From positions 1-55,425 of the forward strand of contig NZ_WWJY01000010.1 in the NCBI RefSeq assembly GCF_009865405.1: 55,425 nucleotides of DNA, in the 5' to 3' direction. The notes beneath the pieces were generated by a model. That model saw only the letters and a program-made list of their open reading frames with translations, was not told the origin of the DNA and ran no database searches. This stretch comes from Streptomyces sp. SID3212 (GTDB taxonomy: Bacteria > Actinomycetota > Actinomycetes > Streptomycetales > Streptomycetaceae). A program made the position numbers and the translations under genes. Positions 32,822 to 41,206 of the stretch are shown one piece after another (within the stretch, counting starts at the first letter, position 1; every line of letters begins with the position of its first letter).

Positions 32822-34663
32822 TCACAGGTCCAGCACGATGCCGTCCCTCGGGCGCGAGCAGCAGATCAGTACGTCGCCCTCGGCCGGCGGCTCGACCGGG
32901 TCCGGGTCGTACGCGACGCTCCCGGACAGCAGCGCGCTCTCGCAGTTGTGGCAGACACCCGTACGGCAGGACCAACGGGTGGGTACGTCGCACGCCTCGG
33001 CCAGTTCGAGCAGGCTCGCGTACCGGGGGTCCCAGGGCACGGTGAGGCCGCTGCGGCTGAACGACACGTCGGGACCGGGGGTCGCGGGCGGTTCGGCGGG
33101 CGGGTGCGGGTCGTGCTGCTCCGACGGGTTCACCCCGGGGTTCAGCGCGGCCCCCGCGCCGAACGTCTCCATGTGGATCCGGTCGGGCGCCATCCCGTAC
33201 CGGGTGAGACCGGCGGTGAGGTCGTCCATGAACCCCACCGGGCCGCACAGGTACGCGTCGGCGTCGGTCGGCAGTCCGACGCCGCGGAGTGTGTCGGCGG
33301 AGAGGCGGCCGGGCGTGGTGTAGTCGACGCCCTGACGGTCGTCGTCGGCCGGGCGGCTGTAGCAGATGTACGAGTGGCTCGCGGGGAGCCGGTCCAGCAG
33401 CGCGCGGCTCTCGGCGGCGAAGGCGTGTTCGGCGCGCTCGCGGGCGCCGTGGAGCCACCAGACCTCGCGGGGGGAGCCCGTACCCGTACCCGTATTTGTA
33501 CTCGTGTCCCCTGCGCCGCCCGCCAGCGCGTGCAGCATCGCGAGAACCGGTGTGGCACCGACCCCGGCGGACGCCAGTACCACCGGGCGTTCGCTGTCGG
33601 CCAGGAAGAACGTGCCGCGCGGCGCGGCCACGTCCAGCGTGTCGCCCACCCGTACCGTCGTGTGGATGAGCGTGCTGGCGGCGCCGTGCGGCTCCTGTTT
33701 CACACTGATGCGGTACCGGCCGTCGCCGGGGTCGTTGGAGAGCGAATAGCTGCGGATCAGCGGAGAACCCACACCCCCGGGGCTCCCGGGATCCTCCGGA
33801 CGCAGCCGCAGCGTCACGGACTGGCCCGGCAGCCACGCCGGCAGCCGGGAGCCGTCGGTGGCCGACAGGGTCAGGGAGAACACACTGTGGCTCTCCTCCC
33901 TGATGGCGTCGACCCGCAGCGGCCGGAAGCCCGTCCAGGCGGGCGGCGGGCTGCTCGCGGCCGTGGTCAGCCCGGTGTTGCCGGACGAGCCCGCCGGGGC
34001 GCCGCCGGCCTGTTCCTTGGCGGACTGCTCCTTGAGGCTCCGCAGCGAGGCCTGCCAGCCCGGGCTGAGGGAGGAGATGCGCAGGGCGCGGTCGAGGTCG
34101 TCCCTCGGGTGCCCCGGCAGGTAGAGCAGGGAGTCGATGTCCGCGACCGTCATCCCCTCCGGCCCGTCGGCGACCTTCACGATCTCCTGCCCCGCCTCGA
34201 TCTCGCCCTCCACGACCACGCGCATGTAGAAGCCGGGCCGCCGGTGCGACACGAGCAGGGCCGCCATGCGCGGCTCCTCCATCCGCAGGCCCACCCGGTA
34301 ACAGGTCACGCGCGGCTGGCTGACCTCGAACACTGCGTCGCCGATCCGGTACCGGTCACCGATGCACACCTCGTCGTCCGGCAGCCCGTCGACGGTGAGG
34401 TTCTCGCCGAACTGCCCGGTCTCGATCCGGTCGCGGCCCAGGTGCTTCTCCCAGTGGCGGTACGAGTCGGTCTGGTACACCAGCACCGCGCGGTGCTCGC
34501 CGCCGTGGCCCCCCAGGTCGCCCTGGCCGTCGCCGTCGATGTTCAGGCGGCGGGCCATGCGGGGGCCGTCGACGGGGTACTTCCAGATTCCGGTGTGCAC
34601 GGTACGGCCGTGCCACGGGACGTCCTGGGGCATGCCGACGTTCATGGAAGTCAGCGTGGCCAC
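32822..34663 (-). CDS. MOSC domain / ferredoxin reductase / 2Fe-2S ferredoxin fusion protein
   Basis: The 613-residue protein joins four parts. Residues 1-170 are a YiiM-like MOSC domain with the conserved Cys in QPRVTCYRVGLRM. Residues 170-215 form a three-helix linker domain. Residues 245-500 are a ferredoxin-NADP reductase module with the FAD motif RSYSLSND and the nucleotide motif SAGVGATPVLAML. Residues 530-613 are a plant-type 2Fe-2S domain with CRTGVCHNC and a final Cys in LICCSRP. MOSC proteins handle molybdenum cofactor and reduce N-hydroxylated compounds, and this chain would supply electrons from NAD(P)H. The GTG start is eight bases after GGGAGG. It may share a transcript with the CBS gene upstream (54-bp gap). 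Confidence 0.88.
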   Translation of the reverse strand: MATLTSMNVGMPQDVPWHGRTVHTGIWKYPVDGPRMARRLNIDGDGQGDLGGHGGEHRAVLVYQTDSYRHWEKHLGRDRIETGQFGENLTVDGLPDDEVCIGDRYRIGDAVFEVSQPRVTCYRVGLRMEEPRMAALLVSHRRPGFYMRVVVEGEIEAGQEIVKVADGPEGMTVADIDSLLYLPGHPRDDLDRALRISSLSPGWQASLRSLKEQSAKEQAGGAPAGSSGNTGLTTAASSPPPAWTGFRPLRVDAIREESHSVFSLTLSATDGSRLPAWLPGQSVTLRLRPEDPGSPGGVGSPLIRSYSLSNDPGDGRYRISVKQEPHGAASTLIHTTVRVGDTLDVAAPRGTFFLADSERPVVLASAGVGATPVLAMLHALAGGAGDTSTNTGTGTGSPREVWWLHGARERAEHAFAAESRALLDRLPASHSYICYSRPADDDRQGVDYTTPGRLSADTLRGVGLPTDADAYLCGPVGFMDDLTAGLTRYGMAPDRIHMETFGAGAALNPGVNPSEQHDPHPPAEPPATPGPDVSFSRSGLTVPWDPRYASLLELAEACDVPTRWSCRTGVCHNCESALLSGSVAYDPDPVEPPAEGDVLICCSRPRDGIVLDL

Positions 34664-34717
34664 GTCTCTCGCCTCCCTCGCTCCCGCTTGCTCGGTGGTC
34701 GGCCTCGGTCATCGGCC

Positions 34718-35158
34718 TCAGTGATTGGCCTCGGTGCGGCTGAGGGCGATCAGCACCTCCTGGGCGTGCGGTGTGTCCGCGATGTCCCCCAGCGTGAGCA
34801 CCCCCACCAGCCGCCGTTCCTCCACGACGGGGATCCGGCGGACCGAGTGGGCGCTCATGAGGTCCGCCGCCTGGCAGACCGACGTCTCGGGGGTCACCGT
34901 CACCAGGTCCCCCGAGCAGGCTTCGAGCGCCGTGGCGATGCCCGCGAGGGTGCCTTCGGCAGTGATCCGTACCGCGATGTCACGGTCCGTGACGAGTCCG
35001 TGCAGTTCGTCGCCGGAGGTGACGAAGACGCAGCCGACATCGGAGTCCCGCATGCAGGAGGCCACCGAGGTGAGCGACATGTACGGCGGGACGGTAACGG
35101 GTTCGCGGCTCATCCGATCGCGTACGAGGTGGGTCGCGACTGCTCGATCGTGGTGCAT
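34718..35158 (-). CDS. CBS-domain pair protein
   Basis: The 146-residue protein is essentially two CBS motifs: MSREPVTVPPYMSLTSVASCM with GCVFVTSGDELHGLVTDRDI, then CSGDLVTVTPETSVCQAADLM with RRIPVVEERRLVGVLTLGDI. Such stand-alone pairs bind adenosyl ligands and act as energy or redox sensors; Streptomyces has many. The ATG chosen follows GGAG; an upstream start would add 19 residues without CBS character. It precedes the MOSC fusion on the same strand and is divergent from the Mrr-TerD gene. Confidence 0.88.
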   Translation of the reverse strand: MHHDRAVATHLVRDRMSREPVTVPPYMSLTSVASCMRDSDVGCVFVTSGDELHGLVTDRDIAVRITAEGTLAGIATALEACSGDLVTVTPETSVCQAADLMSAHSVRRIPVVEERRLVGVLTLGDIADTPHAQEVLIALSRTEANH

Positions 35159-35355
35159 CGAGGGCTCCGCTCGGACTCGACGGACGGGGACGCTGTCCTG
35201 TCCGGGAGGGGACACCCGTCCTTACCAGCATGGAACAGTCGCGGCGGGTCCGCATCCGCGGCGGGATCCCCCTCCTCGTCCGCCCCGTCCGCATCCCGTC
35301 AGGGGAAATTTCACGGGTGCGGGTCCCGGAGCCGCCAGGTCCGGGAGACTGGTGG

Positions 35356-35379
35356 TTTCTGGGTGTGTTTTCTGGGTGT
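35356..35379. promoter_or_regulatory. 13-bp-spaced direct repeat in the CBS / Mrr-TerD divergent region
   Basis: TTTCTGGGTGT occurs twice, starting at 35356 and 35369, in a T-rich patch unlike its surroundings. It is 52 bp before the Mrr-TerD start and may be part of its promoter or a regulator site. The rest of the 272-bp gap shows no gene. Confidence 0.4.
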
Positions 35380-35430
35380 TTGTGGGCGGGGTCCGGGGAC
35401 GGGCGGCCCCGTGGGGAGGGGTGTGACCGT

Positions 35431-37533
35431 ATGAGTCGTCGTTCCAGCGGACTGATCGGGGTCTGGGCCGAGGCGCAGCGGCAGCAACAGCGGCAGCGGG
35501 AGGCGCAGGAGCGGGCGGCCTTCCGGCAGCAGCGGGACGCGGAGCGGCAACAGCGGGCGTACGCGCGCGAGGTGGCGCGGTACGGCCGGGAGCAGCAGGC
35601 GGAGTACCGGCGGCAGCGGGAGGCCGAGGCGCGGCGCCGTACGGAGGAACTCGACGCGCGCGTCGTGGTGTTGGAGGGCCTGCTGGCGTCCGGGTGCCGG
35701 GCGCCCGCCTTCCGTACGTCCGCGCTGGCCCGGGTGGAGGAGATCGAGCCGTTCGCGCCGGGGCAGTTGGCGTATCCGGTGCCGCTGCCGGATCCGGCGC
35801 GCTACCAGCCCCAGGCGGGTGGCTGGACGGCCGGGCGGCGCGCGGCGGCACAGCAGGAGGCGCAGGCCAGGTACGCGCACGATCTGCGCGCGGCGCAGCA
35901 GGCGGAGGGGCACCGGCAGGAGCAACTGGCCGCGTACCGAAGGCAGTACGACGCATGGGCGAATGGCCGGCTGGCGGAGGTGCGGGCGCACAACGCGGGG
36001 GTCGCGGCGACGGTGGAGGCGTTGCGGGCGGGGGATCCGGAGACGGTGGTGGAGTACTTCTCGGCGGCGCTCTACGCGTCCACCGGCTGGCCGGAGGACT
36101 TCCCGCGCCAGGTGTCGGCCGCTTTCGACCGTGGGGCGGGGCAGTTGGTGCTCGACTGGGAGCTGCCGGGGTACGCGGTGGTGCCGGAGGTGAAGGCCGT
36201 ACGGTTCGCGCCGAGCCTGGACCAGGACAAGGAGTCGCCCAGGCCGGTGACGCAGCGACGGGCGCTGTACCGGGCGGTGTTGGCGCAGTGTGTGTTGCTG
36301 GTGCTGCGCGACCTGTTCGCGGCGGACGAGTTCCGTACGGTGCGTTCGGTCGCGCTGAACGGGTTCGTGGACGACTTCGATCCGGCGACGGGGCGGCGGG
36401 CGCAGGTGTGTCTGGCGTCGGTGCTGGCCGAACGGGGCGCGTTCGACGGCCTGAACCTGGAGCTGGTCAGCGCGGTGGACTGCCTGACGGAGGGGCTGCG
36501 GGGGCAGTTGTCGGCGCGGCCCGACCAGCGGGCGGCGGTACGGCCGGTGCGGCGGCCGGACGAGGTGGGCTCGGGGGTGGTGTCGCACGGAGGCGGTGAG
36601 GAGCCCGACCTGCTGGCGATGGATCCGGTGGAGTTCGAGAGCCTGGTCGCGGAGTTGTTCCGGGCGCGGGGGATGCGGGCGGTGATGACACAGCGCTCGA
36701 ACGACGGCGGGGTGGACGTGGACGCCCTGGACCCGGACCCGATCAGCGGCGGCAAGATCATCGTGCAGGTGAAGCGGTATCGCGGGACGGTGTCGCCGAG
36801 CGCGGTACGTGACCTGTACGGCACGGTGCAGGGCGCCGGGGCGAACAAAGGCGTGCTGGTGACGACCTCGGGCTTCGGGCCGGGCTCGTACACCTTCGCC
36901 AACGGCAAGCCGCTGACGCTGATTTCGGGTACGGAACTGGTGGACCTGCTCCACCAACACGGTCTGCGGGGGAGGTTGGGGGACGGCGCCGCCGTACCGA
37001 CGTCCGCCCCCACCCCCGGCGCCCCCGGCGACACTCCACCCGACCAGGACGACTTCAACACGCTGGGCATGACATGGGCGGGGACGGTGGCCCTGGACGT
37101 GTGCGCGCTGGTGTGCCACGGAAGCCGCGTTCTGAGCGACGACCATTTTGTCTTCTTCAACAACGAACGGACACCGGACGGTTCGGTCCGGATGGTCCCC
37201 GCGGCGGCGGGCGACCGGGCCGCGATACGGGTGGCGTTCGACGACCTGCCGACGGCCGCCGACCGGCTGGTGATGGTCGCGGCGGTCGACCCGGTGGTCA
37301 ACCCGGAGGCGGACCTGTCGGGCTTCACCGAGGCCGGCATCCGCCTGCGGGACCGCGCGGGGACGGAGTTGGACCGCCTGGACGTCTCGGACGGCCGCCC
37401 CGGGGAGACGGCCCTGGTCCTGGGCTCGTTCCGCCGCCGCGCGGGCGGCGACTGGGACTTCGTACCGGGCGGGAAGGGCTACCGGAGCGGACTGGGCGGC
37501 CTGGTGGGGGACTTCGGGATCGACACGGAATAG
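35431..37533 (+). CDS. Coiled-coil / Mrr-type restriction endonuclease / TerD fusion protein
   Basis: The 700-residue protein has three parts. Residues 1-75 and 130-185 are Gln/Arg/Glu-rich helices likely to form coiled coils, and a helical domain of unknown type follows to about 360. Residues 397-510 are an Mrr-like PD-(D/E)xK nuclease: DPVEFESLVAELFRARGM, then SNDGGVDVD with the acidic residue, then IIVQVKRY as the QxK motif. Residues 540-700 are a TerD domain with SDDHFVFFNNERTPDGSV and the C-terminal GKGYRSGLGGLVGDFGI, matching the separate TerD protein near 49.3 kb. TerD proteins bind calcium and serve stress or phage-defence pathways. The ATG follows GGGGAGGGG; longer frames upstream are not protein-like. 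It ends at a strong terminator. Confidence 0.88.
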   Translation: MSRRSSGLIGVWAEAQRQQQRQREAQERAAFRQQRDAERQQRAYAREVARYGREQQAEYRRQREAEARRRTEELDARVVVLEGLLASGCRAPAFRTSALARVEEIEPFAPGQLAYPVPLPDPARYQPQAGGWTAGRRAAAQQEAQARYAHDLRAAQQAEGHRQEQLAAYRRQYDAWANGRLAEVRAHNAGVAATVEALRAGDPETVVEYFSAALYASTGWPEDFPRQVSAAFDRGAGQLVLDWELPGYAVVPEVKAVRFAPSLDQDKESPRPVTQRRALYRAVLAQCVLLVLRDLFAADEFRTVRSVALNGFVDDFDPATGRRAQVCLASVLAERGAFDGLNLELVSAVDCLTEGLRGQLSARPDQRAAVRPVRRPDEVGSGVVSHGGGEEPDLLAMDPVEFESLVAELFRARGMRAVMTQRSNDGGVDVDALDPDPISGGKIIVQVKRYRGTVSPSAVRDLYGTVQGAGANKGVLVTTSGFGPGSYTFANGKPLTLISGTELVDLLHQHGLRGRLGDGAAVPTSAPTPGAPGDTPPDQDDFNTLGMTWAGTVALDVCALVCHGSRVLSDDHFVFFNNERTPDGSVRMVPAAAGDRAAIRVAFDDLPTAADRLVMVAAVDPVVNPEADLSGFTEAGIRLRDRAGTELDRLDVSDGRPGETALVLGSFRRRAGGDWDFVPGGKGYRSGLGGLVGDFGIDTE

Positions 37534-37549
37534 CGAAGGCGGAGGGGTA

Positions 37550-37592
37550 CGGTTTCCGGCGGCGGGGCACATGCTCCCGCCGCCGGAAACCG
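37550..37592. terminator. Bidirectional terminator between Mrr-TerD and the FAD oxidoreductase gene
   Basis: CGGTTTCCGGCGGCGGG and its complement form a perfect 17-bp stem with a nine-base loop between the two converging genes. Confidence 0.8.
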
Positions 37593-37600
37593 CCCGCCCC

Positions 37601-39019
37601 TCACCGCCCCGACAACCGGTCCGCCACCCGGGCGATCGGGTCCGTCGCCGTGCTGCGGGCCGCCGACTCGCGGCGGTCCGCCGTGCGGTAGGCCGCGTAC
37701 ATGCCGTGGACGCCCAGCCACCGGAACGGCTCCGGTTCCCACGCCCGGACCTTGTGGTTCACCCACGGGAGCGTGGTCAGTTCGGTCGCGCCCGACTGGC
37801 CGGAGTCCTGCCGCACCAGGTCCCGCAGGGTCCGCGCGGCGAGATTGGCGGTCGCCACGCCCGAGCCGACGTACCCGCCCGCCCAGCCCAGGCCCGTGGT
37901 GCGGTCCAGGGTGACGGTCGCGCACCAGTCGCGCGGCACGCCGAGGACGCCCGACCACGCGTGGTCGATGTGGACACCGGCCGTGGTCGGGAAGAAGCGG
38001 ACCAGGATCTCGCGCAGCGCCTCGACCGTGGCGGGCTGCGTGCGGCCGTCGTTGTCCGTCCTGGAGCCGAAACGGTACGGATGCCCCCGCCCGCCGAGCG
38101 CGATCCGGCCGTCCGCCGTGCGCTGCGCGTACATGTACGCGTGCGCCATGTCGCCCAGGGGCTCCCGCCCCTCCCAGCCGATGGTGTCCCAGACCTCGTC
38201 GGACAGCGGCTCGGTGGCGATCATGGAGGAGTTCATGGGGAGCCAGGTGCGCCGGGAGCCCTTGATCGCGGCGGTGAAGCCCTCGGTGCAGCGCAGGATG
38301 TACGGGGCGCGGACCGTGCCGTACGGCGTGACCGCGTGCTTCGGCCGGATCTCCGTCACCGGTGTCGACTCGTGGATCGTGACACCGAGCGCCTCGACGG
38401 CCGCCGCGAGCCCCGTGACCAGCTTCACGGGGTGCAGCCGGGCGCCGTGCGGGGTCCAGGTGGAGCCGACGGCTCCGGTGACGCGGATCCGTTCCGCCGT
38501 CTCGCGGGCCCCGCGCAGGACCCGGTCGGTCTCGCCGAACGCGACCTCCGCGGCGTGGAACGCCTGGAGACGGGCCAGCTGGGCGGGCGTGTGGGCGACT
38601 TCGAGGACGCCGCCCCGGTGGATGTCGGCGTCGATCTTCTCCTCGGCGGCGGCGCGGACGACCTCGTCCACGGTGTCGTTCATCGCCCGCTGGAGCCGTA
38701 CGGCCTGGTCGTGGCCGTGCAGGCGCGCGTAGCGGTCGCGGCCGGCGATGCCGTTGTACAGCCAGCCGCCGTTGCGCCCGGAGGCGCCGTACCCGCAGAA
38801 CTTCGCCTCCAGCACGGTGATGTTGAGGAAGGGGGCGGCCTTCTTGAGGTAGTACGCCGTCCAGAGCCCGGTGTAGCCGCCGCCCACAATGCAGACGTCG
38901 GCGGTCGCGTCGCCCGGCAGGGGCTCGCGGGGCGCGGGGACGCCGCTCTCCGCATACCAGAAGGAGATGCCGCCGTTGACGGTCGGGCTGCGCTTCGTCG
39001 TGCTCATGGGGCTGTTCAT
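37601..39019 (-). CDS. FAD-dependent amino-acid oxidase family (DAO) oxidoreductase
   Basis: The 472-residue protein has the dinucleotide-binding motif CIVGGGYTGLWTAYYL near residues 43-58, then VLEAKFCGYGASGRNGGW, a DAO signature seen in gamma-glutamylputrescine and related amine oxidases. LGWAGGYVGSGVATANLAART near 400-420 is the C-terminal FAD contact. It should oxidise an amine or amino acid and reduce oxygen to peroxide; the exact substrate is not clear. Two start ATGs lie four codons apart and neither has a strong ribosome site. It is divergent from the phosphotransferase gene with an 83-bp gap. Confidence 0.85.
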   Translation of the reverse strand: MNSPMSTTKRSPTVNGGISFWYAESGVPAPREPLPGDATADVCIVGGGYTGLWTAYYLKKAAPFLNITVLEAKFCGYGASGRNGGWLYNGIAGRDRYARLHGHDQAVRLQRAMNDTVDEVVRAAAEEKIDADIHRGGVLEVAHTPAQLARLQAFHAAEVAFGETDRVLRGARETAERIRVTGAVGSTWTPHGARLHPVKLVTGLAAAVEALGVTIHESTPVTEIRPKHAVTPYGTVRAPYILRCTEGFTAAIKGSRRTWLPMNSSMIATEPLSDEVWDTIGWEGREPLGDMAHAYMYAQRTADGRIALGGRGHPYRFGSRTDNDGRTQPATVEALREILVRFFPTTAGVHIDHAWSGVLGVPRDWCATVTLDRTTGLGWAGGYVGSGVATANLAARTLRDLVRQDSGQSGATELTTLPWVNHKVRAWEPEPFRWLGVHGMYAAYRTADRRESAARSTATDPIARVADRLSGR

Positions 39020-39089
39020 ACGCCTGAGCCGTCGCCCTTGTCCATGCTTGTCGCTTGTCCGCGCTCACCCGGGCTTCTCGGCGTGATCG

Positions 39090-39095
39090 TAGGCT
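39090..39095 (+). promoter_or_regulatory. -10 box implying a leaderless phosphotransferase mRNA
   Basis: TAGGCT ends seven bases before the GTG start, and no ribosome site precedes that GTG. A good -35 is not visible. Confidence 0.4.
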
Positions 39096-39102
39096 TCTCC
39101 CC

Positions 39103-39996
39103 GTGATCGAGATCCCGGAGGAGCTGGCCCGTACCCAGTCGAAGGCCAACGGGGAAGCGGGCCGCGCGTTTGTCGCGGGGCTGCCGGACCTGGCGGCGGA
39201 GTTCGTGGAGCGGTGGGAGCTGCGGGTGAACGGCCCCGCGATGTATGGCATGTCCGCGCTGGTGCTGCCGGTGGAGCGGGTGGACGGCACGGCCGCGATG
39301 CTCAAGCTCCAGCTGCTGGACGACGAGTCCGTGGGCGAGCCGGTGGCCCTGCGGCTGTGGGAGGGCGCCGGTGCGGTACGTCTGCTGCGCCACGACCCCG
39401 TGACCGGCGCGCTGCTCCTGGAGGCGCTGGACTCCACGCGGGACCTGTCGGGGGTGGAGTCGCGGGAGGCGGTACGGGTCATCGCGGAGCTGCTCGCCCG
39501 GCTGACGGCGGTCCCGGCGCCGCCGGAGGTACGGAGCCTCGGTGACGTGGCCGCGCGGATGCTGGACGACGTACCGGCCCTGTCGGCACGGCTGCCCGAC
39601 GCGGCGGAGCGGGCGTTGCTGCGGGACTGCGCGGCGGCGGTGCGCGAGGTGGCGGGGGAGCCGGGGGACCGGCTGCTGCACTGGGACCTGCACTACGAGA
39701 ACGTACTGGCGACCTTTCCGGGCGACCCGCGCGGCCCGTGGCTGGCGATCGACCCCAAGCCGCTGTCCGGTGACCCGGGCTTCGACCTGATGCCCGCGCT
39801 GGACAACCGCTTCGACGCGGCGGAGACGCTGTGGCGCTTCGACCTGATGACGGAGGTCCTGGACCTGGACCGGCAGCGGGCCGGTGCGTGGACGCTGGGC
39901 CGGGTGCTCCAGAACAGCCTGTGGGACGTGGCGGACGGCGAACGGGCCCTGCACCCGGACCAGGCGTCGGTGGCGCGAGCCCTGCTGACCCGCTGA
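39103..39996 (+). CDS. Aminoglycoside/hydroxyurea phosphotransferase family protein (APH(6)-like)
   Basis: The 297-residue protein matches the APH(6)/hydroxyurea-resistance kinase family: an N-terminal FVERWELRVNGPAMYGMSALVLPV, AMLKLQLLDDES with the ATP lysine, the catalytic loop LLHWDLHYENVLA and WLAIDPKPLSGDPGFDLMP with the magnesium-binding Asp. Members phosphorylate streptomycin or hydroxyurea, but many are uncharacterised and resistance cannot be assumed. The GTG start reads VIEIPEELART and is the likely transcription start as well; a longer reading upstream would cross the promoter. A GNAT gene follows after 89 bp. Confidence 0.85.
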   Translation: MIEIPEELARTQSKANGEAGRAFVAGLPDLAAEFVERWELRVNGPAMYGMSALVLPVERVDGTAAMLKLQLLDDESVGEPVALRLWEGAGAVRLLRHDPVTGALLLEALDSTRDLSGVESREAVRVIAELLARLTAVPAPPEVRSLGDVAARMLDDVPALSARLPDAAERALLRDCAAAVREVAGEPGDRLLHWDLHYENVLATFPGDPRGPWLAIDPKPLSGDPGFDLMPALDNRFDAAETLWRFDLMTEVLDLDRQRAGAWTLGRVLQNSLWDVADGERALHPDQASVARALLTR

Positions 39997-40085
39997 GCCC
40001 TGCTGACCCGCCGATACGTGTGACCCGCGGAGACGTGTCCGGGCCCGGGTGCCACCCGCCCACCCCCACCGGGCAAGCTGTCCCC

Positions 40086-40619
40086 ATGATTCGTACCGCC
40101 ACAGCCGCCGACGTCCCGGTGATCCACACGATGATCCGCGAACTCGCCCTCTACGAGAAGGCCCCCGACGAGGCCCGCGCCACCGAGACCCAGCTCCACG
40201 AGGCCCTCTTCGGCGAGCACCCGGCGGCGTTCGCCCACCTCGCGGACACCCCCGACGGCGAACCGGCCGGCTTCGCGCTGTGGTACCTGAGCTTCTCCAC
40301 GTGGCGCGGCGTCCACGGCATCCACCTGGAAGACCTGTACGTACGCCCCACCCACCGAGGCACCGGCCACGGCAAGGCCCTCCTGGCCGAACTGGCCCAC
40401 CTCTGCGTGACCCGCGGCTACGAACGCCTCGAATGGTCGGTCCTGGACTGGAACACGCCCGCCGTGGACTTCTACCGATCACTCGGAGCGGTGCCGATGT
40501 CGGGGTGGACCATGAACCGGCTGACGGACGACGCGCTGGTCAGGCTCTCAGGTGCGCCGGGGCGGGGTGAGCTTCCCCAGGTCGAGGGTGATCTCGAAGG
40601 GCACCGCGAGGCGGAGTGA
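40086..40619 (+). CDS. GNAT-family N-acetyltransferase
   Basis: The 177-residue protein starts MIRTATAADVPVIHTMIRELA as in many GNATs. The acetyl-CoA motif A reads LYVRPTHRGTGHGKALLAELA (about 90-110), followed by WSVLDWNTPAVDFYRSLGA (motif B). This is close to the diamine/polyamine acetyltransferase (SSAT-like) branch. The last 25 residues run into the opposite-strand Uma2 gene (72-bp tail overlap) and look like an extension rather than part of the fold. The ATG lacks a strong ribosome site. Confidence 0.85.
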   Translation: MIRTATAADVPVIHTMIRELALYEKAPDEARATETQLHEALFGEHPAAFAHLADTPDGEPAGFALWYLSFSTWRGVHGIHLEDLYVRPTHRGTGHGKALLAELAHLCVTRGYERLEWSVLDWNTPAVDFYRSLGAVPMSGWTMNRLTDDALVRLSGAPGRGELPQVEGDLEGHREAE

Positions 40620-41129
40620 GTCTCTGAAGATGCCCATGGGCACGTAGGTCGCGGTCGGCTCGTCGAGTTCGTAGACGTGGACCACCGGAGATCCGTCCTC
40701 GTCCTCGATGCGCCAGTAATGCGGAATCCCGGCATTCGCGTACTTGAGGAGTTTGACCGTGCGGTCCCGGTGGGCGGATTCGGGGGAGACGACTTCGACA
40801 ACGAGTCGGACATCCTCTGGAGCGTACGAGGTGCGATTTGCGTCATACGGGAGGGTAGTAACGAGCAGATCCGGCTCGGGACGGTTGCGGGCGTCGAGGC
40901 GGATCGTCATTTCCCGCTCGATCTCGACACCTTCGGTGGCCTGGTCCGTGAGCGCCACCGTGAGCGCCGTGACCACGCGGCCGTGCCACGACCGCTGCGG
41001 GAACATCATGAAAACGAGTGCTCCGTCGATCAGCTCGGTGTGGCGGGGGGCCTCGGGGAGGCGGTCCAGGTCCTCCGCGAACCAGCCTTCCGCGCGTGGC
41101 GGGCGCATCCAGTCGGGCAGTGCGGTCAT
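40548..41129 (-). CDS. Uma2-family (DUF820) endonuclease-fold protein
   Basis: The 193-residue protein has the PD-(D/E)xK-like Uma2 layout: HTELIDGALVFMMFP, EPDLLVTTLPYD with the acidic residue, VRLVVEVVSPES with ExV, and RTVKLLKYANAGIPHYW with the conserved lysine. The family is abundant in Streptomyces and has a nuclease-like fold, but its job is not established. There is no ribosome site; TAAACT six bases before the ATG suggests a leaderless message. It converges with and overlaps the GNAT gene. Confidence 0.88.
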   Translation of the reverse strand: MTALPDWMRPPRAEGWFAEDLDRLPEAPRHTELIDGALVFMMFPQRSWHGRVVTALTVALTDQATEGVEIEREMTIRLDARNRPEPDLLVTTLPYDANRTSYAPEDVRLVVEVVSPESAHRDRTVKLLKYANAGIPHYWRIEDEDGSPVVHVYELDEPTATYVPMGIFRDSLRLAVPFEITLDLGKLTPPRRT

Positions 41130-41135
41130 GGGACA

Positions 41136-41141
41136 AGTTTA
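41136..41141 (-). promoter_or_regulatory. -10 box implying a leaderless Uma2-family mRNA
   Basis: TAAACT on the minus strand ends six bases before the ATG. No -35 match stands out. Confidence 0.45.
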
Positions 41142-41206
41142 GCGATTTCGCGGCCGGGAGGAGGTGGTCGTTCAGGGAGTCCTCCTAAGGGGTGACCGGC
41201 CCGCTC

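Noticed and set aside
32948-35434. 828-codon plus-strand frame across the MOSC and CBS genes
   Set aside because: It spans two well-supported minus-strand genes and their gap, a typical antisense open frame in high-GC DNA.
35311-37572. 753-codon minus-strand frame opposite the Mrr-TerD gene
   Set aside because: Arg/His/Pro-rich shadow; all domain motifs are on the plus strand.
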